From NCBI RefSeq assembly GCF_002434505.1, contig NZ_DJKE01000008.1, positions 175,300-239,299 on the forward strand: a DNA stretch of 64,000 bases, read 5' to 3'. Under the pieces are notes generated by a model. It saw only the letters and a program-made list of their open reading frames with translations. It ran no database searches and had not been told where the DNA came from. Position 1 is the stretch's first letter, and every line of letters begins with the position of its first letter. A program made the position numbers and the translations under genes. Shown in pieces: positions 27,823 to 35,780 of the stretch. Source of the DNA: Brevundimonas sp. UBA6550 (GTDB taxonomy: Bacteria; Pseudomonadota; Alphaproteobacteria; Caulobacterales; Caulobacteraceae).

Positions 27823-30573
27823 TCAGAACTCCAGCCGAAGCCCCAGATTGATGCGGCGGCCCGACAGTTCGTACATCGTCGGGAAGGACGGGTTCATCGT
27901 ATAGCCCTTGGTCGCCTCGTCGGTGACGTTGATGCCTTCCAGATTGATCTGCAGCCTGTCGGTCAGATTGTAGCTGGCCGACATATCCAGCTGGCCATAG
28001 CCCTCGCGCCAGATCGGATACATCTCGTAGCCGATGCCTTCGACGTATTTGTCCTTGTAGTTATAGGACGCCCGCGCCTGGAACTTGGCGTTCTCGTAGA
28101 ACAGGGTGACGTTGTAGGTGTTGTCGGCCAGACCGACCGGCGGAGTGGGGATGCCCAGTTTGGACGACCCGGTCAGCGAGCTGTCCAGCACCGTATAGTT
28201 GGCGTTGATCCCGAACCCTTCCAGCGGCGCATAGAACTGTCCGAACGGCACGATGGCGACCAGTTCGACCCCGCTGACCTCGTAGGAGCCCGGCTCGTTG
28301 ATCGGCTGATAGACGTCGAAGGTGTAGACGCCGTCGATGGTGCCGTTGGCGTTGTATTTGGTCACGTTCGGCACCGTGCCCGTCAGGGCCTGGCGCACCA
28401 CGCCCTCGATCTCCTTCCAGAAGTAGGAGACCGCCAGAAGGCCGCCGTCGCCCAGATACTGCTCCAGGCCGACTTCCCACTGTTTGGCGTAGGTCGGCTT
28501 CAGGTTGGGGTTGCCGTCGGTGAAGCGGAACGAGTTGAAGCTGGCCGTGCGTTTGTACGCCAGATCGGTCAGGGCCGGACGGATCAGGGTTTCGGACGCG
28601 GCGGCGCGCAGGATCAGGCTGTCGGTCAGTTCCGCCGTCACGTTCACGCTGGGCAGCACCTTGTCGTAACCGCCGTCGCTGGACACCGGATCGGACGTAT
28701 AGCCGGTCGAACCGTTCGGGTTCTGGATCTGATGATAGCCCGAGGAGGTGATGGAGGTGTCGATGTAGCGGGCGCCGCCGTTGACCGAGACCGGCACCGG
28801 ACCGATGTCGAAGTTCAGGTCGGCCATGGCGTAGAGGGCCAGCACCTTCTCGGACACTTCGTAATAGTCGCCGACGTTGAACGGCGTGAAGAAGCCGTCG
28901 TAGCGGAAGGTGCGCCGGGCGTAGTCGTTCGACACCTGGCTCCAGTTCAGGTCCCGCACCCGGAAGCGGCCGCCGGGCACCAGATCGCCGATGGGCGTCA
29001 GTTCGCTCTGGGTCATCGGGCGGTTCAGATAATCGACCCGCCCCGGTCCGGTCCCCTGGATGTTGAGCGATCCGTACTGACGTTCCTTGGACTTGTCCGT
29101 ATAGCGCGCGCCGATCTGGATGCTGGTCAGGGCCGGGAAGACATCGAGACCCAGATATTTGGTGAAGTCCACCTGGGCGGCGTATTTGTCGTCCTGGATG
29201 TGTTCCAGCGTCGTCTCATAGGCCTCGAACAGATAGCGCTCGGGGCTGTTGTACATGTCGATCGAGGCGGGGTTGGCGCTCTTGATCGTCTCGCCGCCGT
29301 CCGCCGTCCAGCGGGTGCGCGACGGCGCATAGGCGACGTGTTTCAGATTGGCGTAGTCCAGCGTCTTCTCGGCGCCGGAATAGCCGGCCAGGGCGTGCAG
29401 CTTCCAGCTGTCGCCGCTCCAGTTCAGCTCGGTCCCGAACTGGCGATAGTCGGTCTCGTTGATCTGCTCCTTGGAGAGCATCTCGTGCTGGGTGGCGGTG
29501 TAGGAGACGTCGCGCAGCACCACCATGCCGTATTCGGCCAGGGTGGTCTTGTCGAACTCGTGGATGGTCTCCAGCGTCGAACGGCTGGAGGCCGAATAGG
29601 CCGCCGCGTCATACTGGTCCTCGGTCGTCTCGTAGCGGCCGATCAGGGCGTCGAACGCCAGGCTGAAGTTGGACGACGGCCGGTATTGCAGCGAGACGGC
29701 GCCGCCCCACTGGTCCTGGGTGTTCAGATAGGCGCGGTCGCCGACCTTGTCCTGGAAGATGATCCGGTCGGTCTCGGCGGTGTTGGCGCGGTTCTGGACC
29801 ACCACGCCGGCGTCGCGCGCCAGCACGGCCTGGGCCTGGGCGCCCCGCGCGCCGGTCGATGTGGCCAGAAAGCGCGTCAGCGGCCGGAAGTTGATGCCCG
29901 ATTCGGAGTCCGTGCGGTTGGTGCGGCGCGCGGCCGAAAACGACACCAGACCGCCCCAGTCGCCCCAGGTGTCGCTGGCCAGGAACGACAGTTTGGGATC
30001 GGTCTTCTCGGAGATGGAGTTATAGGCGCCCTCGGCGGAGGCCACGACGCGGCGACCCTCATAGTCGAAGGGGCGGGCGGTCGAGATGTTGACCGAGCCG
30101 GCGATGCCGCCTTCCTCGTCCGCGGCGCGCGGCGACTTCTGCACCGTGACCTGCTGGATGATCTCGGAGGCGAAGATGTCGAACTCGACATCCCGGCCGC
30201 CGCTGCCCGAGGCGGTCGCCAGGCCGTTGATGGTGACGAAGGTGAACTCGCTGGGCAGGCCGCGCACCGACACCCGCTGGCCCAGGCCGCGATTGCGTTC
30301 GATGGTCACGCCGGGAATGCGTTGCAGCGCCTCGGCCAGGTTCTGTTCGGGGAAGTTGGCGACGTCGGTCGCCACGATGGAGTCGGAGAAGCCGACGCCC
30401 TTGCGCTTGATGTCGACCGCCTGCTCCAGGCTGCGGCGATAGCTGCCGGTGACGACGATCTCGTCCACCTGGGCGACGTCCGACGACGTCGGGGCCGCAG
30501 TCTGCGCGAAGGCGGCGAAAGGCGTGGCGGCCGCGACGACCAGGGCCGTCGTGCCGAGGATTTGGTTCTTCAT
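27823..30573 (-). CDS. TonB-dependent outer-membrane receptor
   Basis: 916 residues from MKNQILG (the in-frame extension upstream lacks signal character; GGGGGT precedes 30573). The signal peptide ends AAFAQ. A TonB-box-like 'DEIVVTG' lies near residue 37. The plug reads 'NFPEQNLAEALQRIPGVTIERN', 'VSVRGLPSEFTFVTINGLATAS'. The barrel ends 'INLGLRLEF'. The layout matches the large Caulobacterales/Xanthomonas receptors often linked to carbohydrate or complex nutrient uptake. It sits between the PLC/phosphatase fusion and the FecI/FecR cassette, all transcribed leftward. Confidence 0.92.
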   Translation of the reverse strand: MKNQILGTTALVVAAATPFAAFAQTAAPTSSDVAQVDEIVVTGSYRRSLEQAVDIKRKGVGFSDSIVATDVANFPEQNLAEALQRIPGVTIERNRGLGQRVSVRGLPSEFTFVTINGLATASGSGGRDVEFDIFASEIIQQVTVQKSPRAADEEGGIAGSVNISTARPFDYEGRRVVASAEGAYNSISEKTDPKLSFLASDTWGDWGGLVSFSAARRTNRTDSESGINFRPLTRFLATSTGARGAQAQAVLARDAGVVVQNRANTAETDRIIFQDKVGDRAYLNTQDQWGGAVSLQYRPSSNFSLAFDALIGRYETTEDQYDAAAYSASSRSTLETIHEFDKTTLAEYGMVVLRDVSYTATQHEMLSKEQINETDYRQFGTELNWSGDSWKLHALAGYSGAEKTLDYANLKHVAYAPSRTRWTADGGETIKSANPASIDMYNSPERYLFEAYETTLEHIQDDKYAAQVDFTKYLGLDVFPALTSIQIGARYTDKSKERQYGSLNIQGTGPGRVDYLNRPMTQSELTPIGDLVPGGRFRVRDLNWSQVSNDYARRTFRYDGFFTPFNVGDYYEVSEKVLALYAMADLNFDIGPVPVSVNGGARYIDTSITSSGYHQIQNPNGSTGYTSDPVSSDGGYDKVLPSVNVTAELTDSLILRAAASETLIRPALTDLAYKRTASFNSFRFTDGNPNLKPTYAKQWEVGLEQYLGDGGLLAVSYFWKEIEGVVRQALTGTVPNVTKYNANGTIDGVYTFDVYQPINEPGSYEVSGVELVAIVPFGQFYAPLEGFGINANYTVLDSSLTGSSKLGIPTPPVGLADNTYNVTLFYENAKFQARASYNYKDKYVEGIGYEMYPIWREGYGQLDMSASYNLTDRLQINLEGINVTDEATKGYTMNPSFPTMYELSGRRINLGLRLEF

Positions 30574-30595
30574 TTGGACTACCCCCAGAGAGCCT

Positions 30596-30620
30596 GGCGC
30601 GCCTCGTGGCGAGACGCGCC
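30596..30620 (-). promoter_or_regulatory. Strong hairpin in the receptor 5' leader
   Basis: GGCGCGCCTCG (30596-30606) pairs with CGAGACGCGCC (30610-30620) over 11 positions with a single C/A mismatch and a 3-base loop, 22 bases upstream of the receptor start codon. A second GC-rich fold (GGCGT-CTC-ACGCC) lies just beyond. There is no T-run, so a leader structure affecting translation or mRNA stability is more likely than a terminator for the preceding gene, although the latter is possible. Confidence 0.45.
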
Positions 30621-30716
30621 GACCGGCCCCGTGGCGTCTCACGCCGGCCGATCTAACGCCCTCAACGACGGGCCTGTGCGGTCCCTCAGTATGTGACAGT
30701 CGATTTCACTCAAGGT

Positions 30717-32552
30717 TCACGGCGCTGTCGCGTTCGGGGCCCGAACCGGCGCGACCCCGGCCTTTGCGAGCGCTGCCTGAACCTCGGCCCGGGCCGCCTC
30801 CATGTCGCGGCGGAACACGTCCGACCGCTGCTCGGCGCCATAGATCACCGCCCCCGACAGGATGCCGGCCTCCACGGCGCTGTAGGTGTGCGAGCCGCAG
30901 ACGAACCGGCTCTCGGCGAACTCACGCCCCCGCGCATAAAGGGCGTTGGCCCGCTGGGGGGCCAGTTCGGCCAGGATCATGGCGATATGCATCCCATGCG
31001 CCGAATGGCCGGACGGATAGTCGGGATTGCCCGCCAAGTGATCGCTCTTGGCCTCGCAGATCGGCAGGTCCGTGCCGAGGTAGGGCCGCTTGGTCCCCCA
31101 GTGGTCCTTGGCCACGCCGACGACCGATCGGTCGTTGCCCGACCGATCCAGCAGGGCGGTCAGCACCGGCGCCGTCTCGGGCGTCAGGCGCACGCCCAGG
31201 GCCTGGGCGAAATGGTCGTATTTGTCGCCCGACACGTCCGCCGTCGCCAGGTCCCAGCGCGGCGTGCCCTGCAGCGCGCGGGTCTCGCGGAACACCTCGG
31301 CGTTGGCGCGGTCGCGGGGCGATCCCGGCGCGGGCGGCGGGGCCAGGACCGTCGTCAGGTCGGGCCGATCCGCCGCCGCCAGATAGCCGCGCATGGGGGC
31401 GCCCGTCACCATCTCGACCGCCAGGCCGTCGCAGCGCGCCGCGGCCCGCACCGGATTGCAGGCCGCCGCCTCGGCGCCCGGCAGGCGCACCTCATAGGTC
31501 GGGAAGCGCGGATCGGCCCAGTAGTAGTCGGTCGACACATATTGCGCCCCGCTGGCGAAGGCGGCGGTGCGGCGCGACACGTCGGCGGTACGGGCCTCCA
31601 CCGTGTCGGCGTCGGCGCGGGTCCGCACGATGAAGCCCTGGCGCACGGCTTCGCGAATGCGCGCCTGCTGGCCCACCGGATCGTTCAGCGTCAGATAGGC
31701 GGCGGCGGGGCTGGCCTCGTCGGTGTTGACGAACAGGACCCGGCCCTCCAGCGACGGCCGGCCTTGGGCATAGGCGGCGACTTTTTCCGGCCCTTCGTCC
31801 AGGGCGAAGAAGACCTTGCCGCGCGCGGCGCCCAGCGCGGGCCATCCGCCCGCCATCACAGCCTCGCGCAGGGTGGCGCGGCGTCCGCGCACCTGATCGG
31901 GCGTGATCAGATGTCCGGCCTCGAACACCGAGCGGATTTCCGTATCCAGCGCGTCCCAGGCCGTCGCGTCGAAGTCCAGCGGCGCGACCCCGCCCGGCAT
32001 CGAGGCCGAACCCGTCTTGGCGTTCAGCAGGATCAGGATCGGCGCGTGATCGGGATGGGCCGCCGACCAGTCGCGAATCTGCGTCAGACAGGCGACCAAG
32101 GTCAGGCAGCTGCTGCGAAAGTCCACGTCGGGCATATGCAGCACCTTGAACCCCGGCCGCGTCATCGCCTGCTGGAAGGCCGCACCGACCGGCGCCCCGG
32201 CGCCGGGCCGTCCCAGCGCCGACAGCGGGTGGGCGTAGCGCCCGCCCTGCGGATCGTTCAGCACGTCGATCTCCAGCTGGCGCGCGCCGGCGTCCAACTG
32301 TTCGGCGAGCGGTCGGTGGGCGTAGTCCAGGCCCGCCGCGCGCGGATCGACCGCCGTCATCGCCGCCAGCTCCGCCTCGGGAATGGCCAGCTTGTAGGCG
32401 TTGTGGGCGCCGACGGCGGCGATGTCGTTCATCCGCAACGTCCGGTCCATCCAGGCTGCGGCGCAGGCGTCGCCGCCCGCCGCACGCACATCGGCGGCGG
32501 CCGGGTCGCAGGCGGTCGCGGCGAGAAACAGGGTGGCGAGAAGGGCGCTCAT
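30717..32552 (-). CDS. Fusion of a Ca2+-dependent PI-PLC-like domain with a class A (PAP2-type) acid phosphatase domain
   Basis: 611 residues; exported, possibly a lipoprotein (signal ends AATAC). N-terminal half (about 30-350): PI-PLC-C1-like features 'IAAVGAHNAYKL' (first catalytic His), 'GARQLEIDVLND' (metal acidic pair), 'KVLHMPDVDF' (second His). C-terminal half (about 380-600): PAP2 motifs KDHWGTKRP near 480, YPSGHSAHG near 514, and ESRFVCGSHTYSAVEAG near 550. The third motif normally reads H-x3-D; here the Asp position is Ala, so activity may be altered. A two-step removal of headgroup phosphates (lipase, then phosphatase) is inferred. Start at 32552 has GGAG; the TonB receptor follows 143 bp downstream. 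Confidence 0.8.
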   Translation of the reverse strand: MSALLATLFLAATACDPAAADVRAAGGDACAAAWMDRTLRMNDIAAVGAHNAYKLAIPEAELAAMTAVDPRAAGLDYAHRPLAEQLDAGARQLEIDVLNDPQGGRYAHPLSALGRPGAGAPVGAAFQQAMTRPGFKVLHMPDVDFRSSCLTLVACLTQIRDWSAAHPDHAPILILLNAKTGSASMPGGVAPLDFDATAWDALDTEIRSVFEAGHLITPDQVRGRRATLREAVMAGGWPALGAARGKVFFALDEGPEKVAAYAQGRPSLEGRVLFVNTDEASPAAAYLTLNDPVGQQARIREAVRQGFIVRTRADADTVEARTADVSRRTAAFASGAQYVSTDYYWADPRFPTYEVRLPGAEAAACNPVRAAARCDGLAVEMVTGAPMRGYLAAADRPDLTTVLAPPPAPGSPRDRANAEVFRETRALQGTPRWDLATADVSGDKYDHFAQALGVRLTPETAPVLTALLDRSGNDRSVVGVAKDHWGTKRPYLGTDLPICEAKSDHLAGNPDYPSGHSAHGMHIAMILAELAPQRANALYARGREFAESRFVCGSHTYSAVEAGILSGAVIYGAEQRSDVFRRDMEAARAEVQAALAKAGVAPVRAPNATAP

Positions 32553-32671
32553 GATCGATCTCCGTGGGACGCCGCCAGACATCGCGCGTCCCTTGAACAA
32601 CGATCCTGAACCACGCCTCCTCAACAGCCGCATGACACCCCAAAGACGTAATCGAACGGGCGGGCATCCGC

Positions 32672-33146
32672 ATGGCGGTCGGCGAGGTCCGGGCGATCGA
32701 CTCGCGCGACGCCCGCGTCCGGGCCAAGGCGCTTCGTCGCCTCAGATCGGCCTGCGGTCGCGTAGACGAGGCGGATAGACTTCTCGCGCTGTCCATCGCC
32801 TTCGAAGCGCTTCTGGATGACGAGAAGAATGAGCTGACCTTTCGCTACGCCCTGCGTGCAGCGCTGTTCCTTCGGCGTAACTAAAGCGGAGCGTAAGGCC
32901 ATCCGAGCCTCGGTCGCTCGGATGTATTCACTCCGCAGCAAGATCGTGCACGGTTCAACGGTGACGGACAATCTGCGCGAAGTTGCGCAAGGCGCAATCC
33001 GCCAGCTCGTTCATCTCGTCCGGATTTCTGTCGGCCTCGGCCAGGGCCGACACAAGGTGCCGCGCCGCGCGCCATGTCCACGCAATGTTGCGCTGGGATT
33101 CTGGGATCAGGCGAGAGCCCGAGGCGATGCGTGGTGCGCGTCGTGA
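32672..33146 (+). pseudogene. Frameshifted Apea-type HEPN domain gene remnant
   Basis: The first frame (32672-32884) reads 'RLLALSIAFEALLDDEKNELTFRYALRAALFL' and then stops. The continuation 'GVTKAERKAIRASVARMYSLRSKIVHG' is found one base ahead in the next frame (to 33146). Joined at about 32873 they give the family order of Apea-like HEPN domains, including the RNase-type R-x4-H (RSKIVH). Upstream the frame stays open only to a TGA at 32633, so the N-terminal part of the original protein is missing. HEPN proteins are frequent in defence and toxin loci; this copy looks inactivated. A programmed frameshift cannot be excluded but no slippery run is obvious. Confidence 0.6.
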
Positions 33147-33185
33147 TCGGGTCGCCGTTCACAGCAAGGATCGGAGATCAGTTCC

Positions 33186-33539
33186 ATGTCATTCCCTCTT
33201 ATGCGTGCGCCGCGCCGCGCTCTGTCACTGGCCGGCGCCGGCGTCCTTGCCGTCCTCGCCCTTGCGGCCTGCGGGACCACGGCCGAGAGCCGCCAGGTCG
33301 CCTTTCACGAGGACGCACGAACCTGTTCGGCTTTCGGCTCGGATTACGGATCGCGCGCCTACAGCGAATGCATGCTGGAACAACAGCGCCGACGCGACGA
33401 AGCCCAGCTCAAAACCCTGGAGGAGATGCGTCTCACCAGCGAGATCGCCCGCGAGGGCCAGATCATGGCCGATCAGGCGCGCCGCGAGCGTTGCCGCCGG
33501 GATCCCGATCGCCGTGAGTGCCGTCGCGGCGGCCGCTGA
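33186..33539 (+). CDS. Small lipoprotein
   Basis: 117 residues. The signal ends in a clear lipobox 'LALAACG' (Cys about 29), and the mature part 'DARTCSAFGSDYGSRAYSECMLEQQRRRDE' is followed by a charged helix and an Arg-rich end with two more cysteines. The pattern 'C..FG...G...Y..CM..Q' recalls short envelope lipoproteins common in alphaproteobacteria. GGAG precedes the start by nine bases. Function unknown. Confidence 0.75.
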   Translation: MSFPLMRAPRRALSLAGAGVLAVLALAACGTTAESRQVAFHEDARTCSAFGSDYGSRAYSECMLEQQRRRDEAQLKTLEEMRLTSEIAREGQIMADQARRERCRRDPDRRECRRGGR

Positions 33540-33634
33540 GCGGGAGCCTTCTGGACATCGTAACCTGACCCGGAGCGGGGAGGGCAGGGCGTGCCCGCCC
33601 GCTCCGGATGTCGTCTCATGACCCAGGATTCCAG

Positions 33635-34312
33635 ATGACTGCTGAACTCAAACGTCCGGGCTGGCTGGAGATCATCGTCGGGGTGGTCGCCTTCTTCCTC
33701 CTGCTCATTCCGACCGCCGTCATGGTTGGATATCTGCAGGATCAGCCCGTCCTTCAGGGTGTCGTCGCATCGACCGGCGGCGGCACGGCCGGCCTCGGCG
33801 CCTTCCTGCTCGTATATCTGCTCCGGATCCGCTCGCTCGCGGTCTTCGGGTTCAAGAGCGTTTCCCTCCGCTGGCTTCTCGCGGGAGCGGGACTGGCGGT
33901 CGTGGGGTACGGGCTGAGCCTGCTCATCCAGTACGGCTGGCTTCATTTCGTCGGCGCGGATCAATCGCAGAGCGTCCTTCACAATGCCGCCCAGGCCGGC
34001 GCGCTCGCCTTCACCCTGTCGCTCATCGGGGGAGCGGTTTTGACGCCGCTGGGCGAGGAGTTCCTTTTTCGCGGGGTCGTGGCCAACGCCCTCAACCGCT
34101 ACGGCGCATGGGCCGGGATTGGTCTGAGCTCTGTCATCTTCGGCCTGATCCACGGTGTCGGCGTGGTTCTGCCGGTCGCCATCATGGTGGGCGTCCTGTC
34201 CGCGATCCTGTTCCGCAAGACCGGCTCGGTCTGGCCCTGTGTGGTGCTGCACGCCGTCTACAACGCATCCCAAAGTCTGGCTTCCGCGCTGGGCTCCGCC
34301 CCGATGCAGTAA
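33635..34312 (+). CDS. CPBP-family intramembrane metalloprotease
   Basis: About 225 residues with six or more transmembrane segments. The CAAX-protease/bacteriocin-processing (ABI) motifs are present: 'PLGEEFLFRGVV' (EExxxR), 'SSVIFGLIHGVG' (FxxxH) and 'VLHAVYNAS' (HxxxN/D). These are membrane-embedded glutamic/metallo-proteases involved in protein processing or self-immunity. Start at 33635 (MTAELKR) follows AGGA; an in-frame ATG at 33608 would add nine residues. Stands alone between the lipoprotein and the convergent response regulator. Confidence 0.88.
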   Translation: MTAELKRPGWLEIIVGVVAFFLLLIPTAVMVGYLQDQPVLQGVVASTGGGTAGLGAFLLVYLLRIRSLAVFGFKSVSLRWLLAGAGLAVVGYGLSLLIQYGWLHFVGADQSQSVLHNAAQAGALAFTLSLIGGAVLTPLGEEFLFRGVVANALNRYGAWAGIGLSSVIFGLIHGVGVVLPVAIMVGVLSAILFRKTGSVWPCVVLHAVYNASQSLASALGSAPMQ

Positions 34313-34325
34313 GCGAGACGCCGGT

Positions 34326-35000
34326 TCACGGGGCTTCGCGAAGCAGATAGCCGACACCGCGGATGGGGTGGATCTCGATCAAGGCGCCGGCGTCGGAAAG
34401 CCGGCGGCGCAGGCGCGAGATATGGGAGTCGAGGGTGTTCGACTGCACGGCGTCGTCGAAACCGAAGACGGCCTGCTCCAGCGACTCTCTCAGCACGGTC
34501 CTGCCGCGTCGCTGCAGCAATGCAGCCAGGACCCGGAGCTCTCGGCGGGGGAGTTTTAGCAGAACGCCGTTGATTGACGCCTCGTCGTTGGTGACGCTGA
34601 AGACGAGTTTGCCCGCGTGGACCTCCTCGTCCACTACATCAGCGGGACGACGGCGGACCGCGCGGATGCGCGCCAGCATTTCGTCGATCGCGAACGGCTT
34701 CATCAGATAGTCGTCCGCCCCCTCGTCCAGCCCGAGAATGCGATCAGAGATATCCCCCCTGGCGCTAAGAATGATGACCGGGATACCGGGAGTCTTCGCG
34801 CGCAACGCTTCGATCAGCGACAGGCCGTCGCCGTCAGGAAGGGTCCGGTCGAGGAGGGCGAGGTCGAAAGACGCCATGGCGATGGCTTCGTGCGCCGCCG
34901 CCAGATGATCGGCGAGATCCACGATCATCCGCTCTCTCACCAGCGCCGACCGCAGCGTTTCGGCAAGCCAAGGTTCGTCCTCGACGATCAGCACTCTCAT
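34326..35000 (-). CDS. OmpR-family response regulator without adjacent kinase
   Basis: 224 residues. Receiver: 'RVLIVEDEPWLAETL', phospho-Asp in 'LALLDRTLPDGDG', 'VIILSARGD', 'YLMKPFAIDE'. C-terminal winged helix: 'LPRRELRVLAALLQRRG', 'LDSHISRLRRRL', 'IEIHPIRGVGYLL'. This is the QseB/PmrA-like subgroup. No histidine kinase is next to it; the only classical kinase in the window that lacks a regulator is at 53113-54468. Upstream (35001-35327) no gene is seen, only two perfect 7-bp hairpins at 35254-35273 and 35290-35308. Confidence 0.92.
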   Translation of the reverse strand: MRVLIVEDEPWLAETLRSALVRERMIVDLADHLAAAHEAIAMASFDLALLDRTLPDGDGLSLIEALRAKTPGIPVIILSARGDISDRILGLDEGADDYLMKPFAIDEMLARIRAVRRRPADVVDEEVHAGKLVFSVTNDEASINGVLLKLPRRELRVLAALLQRRGRTVLRESLEQAVFGFDDAVQSNTLDSHISRLRRRLSDAGALIEIHPIRGVGYLLREAP

Positions 35001-35327
35001 TCGGTTGTCTCGCAGAGGAGCTTCTGGGCCGCCTTCGGTCCGCTATGGCAAAAACGGTCGCGTATCAGACCCGGGACGGTGCAGGCCTTTGACGGTCTTG
35101 ACTAGACGATCACTGGGAAACCCTCTGTTACTCATCCAGAAACACCGCAACCGCTTCAAGCCGTGGAAAGGCCATGCGGCACATGGTCGAGCAATCGGAA
35201 GATGCGGCGGCGATCGTGACGACCGAAGTCGAACTGTGTCGAGCCTAACAAGAGCCGAGTGTGCAAACTCGGCCACGCGATCTGGCGCTGCGCCCCCTCG
35301 CGGGGCGCGGCTGCTCCGTACGTTCTC

Positions 35328-35570
35328 CTAAATGCGTCTCGGAACGCCTGGCCCGTCCGGACTCTCTGCTCGTCGGAAACGTAGAGGCTCAGGCCCTCCC
35401 CCGACCAGGAAGGCGCGATTGGCGCATATGAAGCTGAACAGGACCGGATCGAAGAGGCGAAGCCCTTCCAGCGCCAGCATCCTGGGCGTCGATCTCACCG
35501 TCGAGCGCGGCCCATGAGAAGTTGACCGCGTTCGACAATCGCGCGACGTCGCGAGGCCCTGCAGCGACGG
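35328..35570 (-). pseudogene. Remnant of a KAP-family P-loop NTPase
   Basis: In one minus frame (about 35570-35485) the reading 'RDVARLSNAVNFSWAALDGEID' resembles the 'TPRDVxRLxNALxxxxPxLxGEV' block that follows the ATPase core in KAP NTPases. In another frame (35480-35328) it continues as 'LALEGLRLFDPVLFSFICANR' ('xALExLRLFxPxxYxxIRxNR' in the family), ending at a TAG. A frameshift near 35485 separates them, and no Walker motifs are found upstream. The rest of 35571-35780 shows no gene. KAP NTPases include phage-exclusion proteins. The identification is from memory of the family pattern and is moderate at best. Confidence 0.42.
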
Positions 35571-35780
35571 CTCCTTCGGCCGGTCGTCCAGGATCGCCGT
35601 GACGCCTCGCGCGGGGCGTTGACGGCTTCGGAAGACGCGAGGGGCGCCGATCTCGCAACGCAGCGTTCACGCGGACACGCCTTGTGAGCGCCACGCTCGT
35701 TTCGAAATTGTCGGGACACATCGCGGGACCCTGTCGGATGGACCGAGGCGCCCTCTGCGACCCTGCTGGAGGATCCGACC

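Noticed and set aside
26269..30696. A plus-strand open frame of about 1475 codons
   Set aside because: It is antisense to the FecR, sigma and TonB receptor genes. The translation is low-complexity (Gly/Arg/Val/Gln/His rich) with no family likeness. High GC removes stop codons in this frame.
30693..30699. A Pho-box half-site (CTGTCAC, minus strand) upstream of the TonB receptor
   Set aside because: A second heptamer at the required 11-bp spacing is not convincing, so PhoB control is not claimed.
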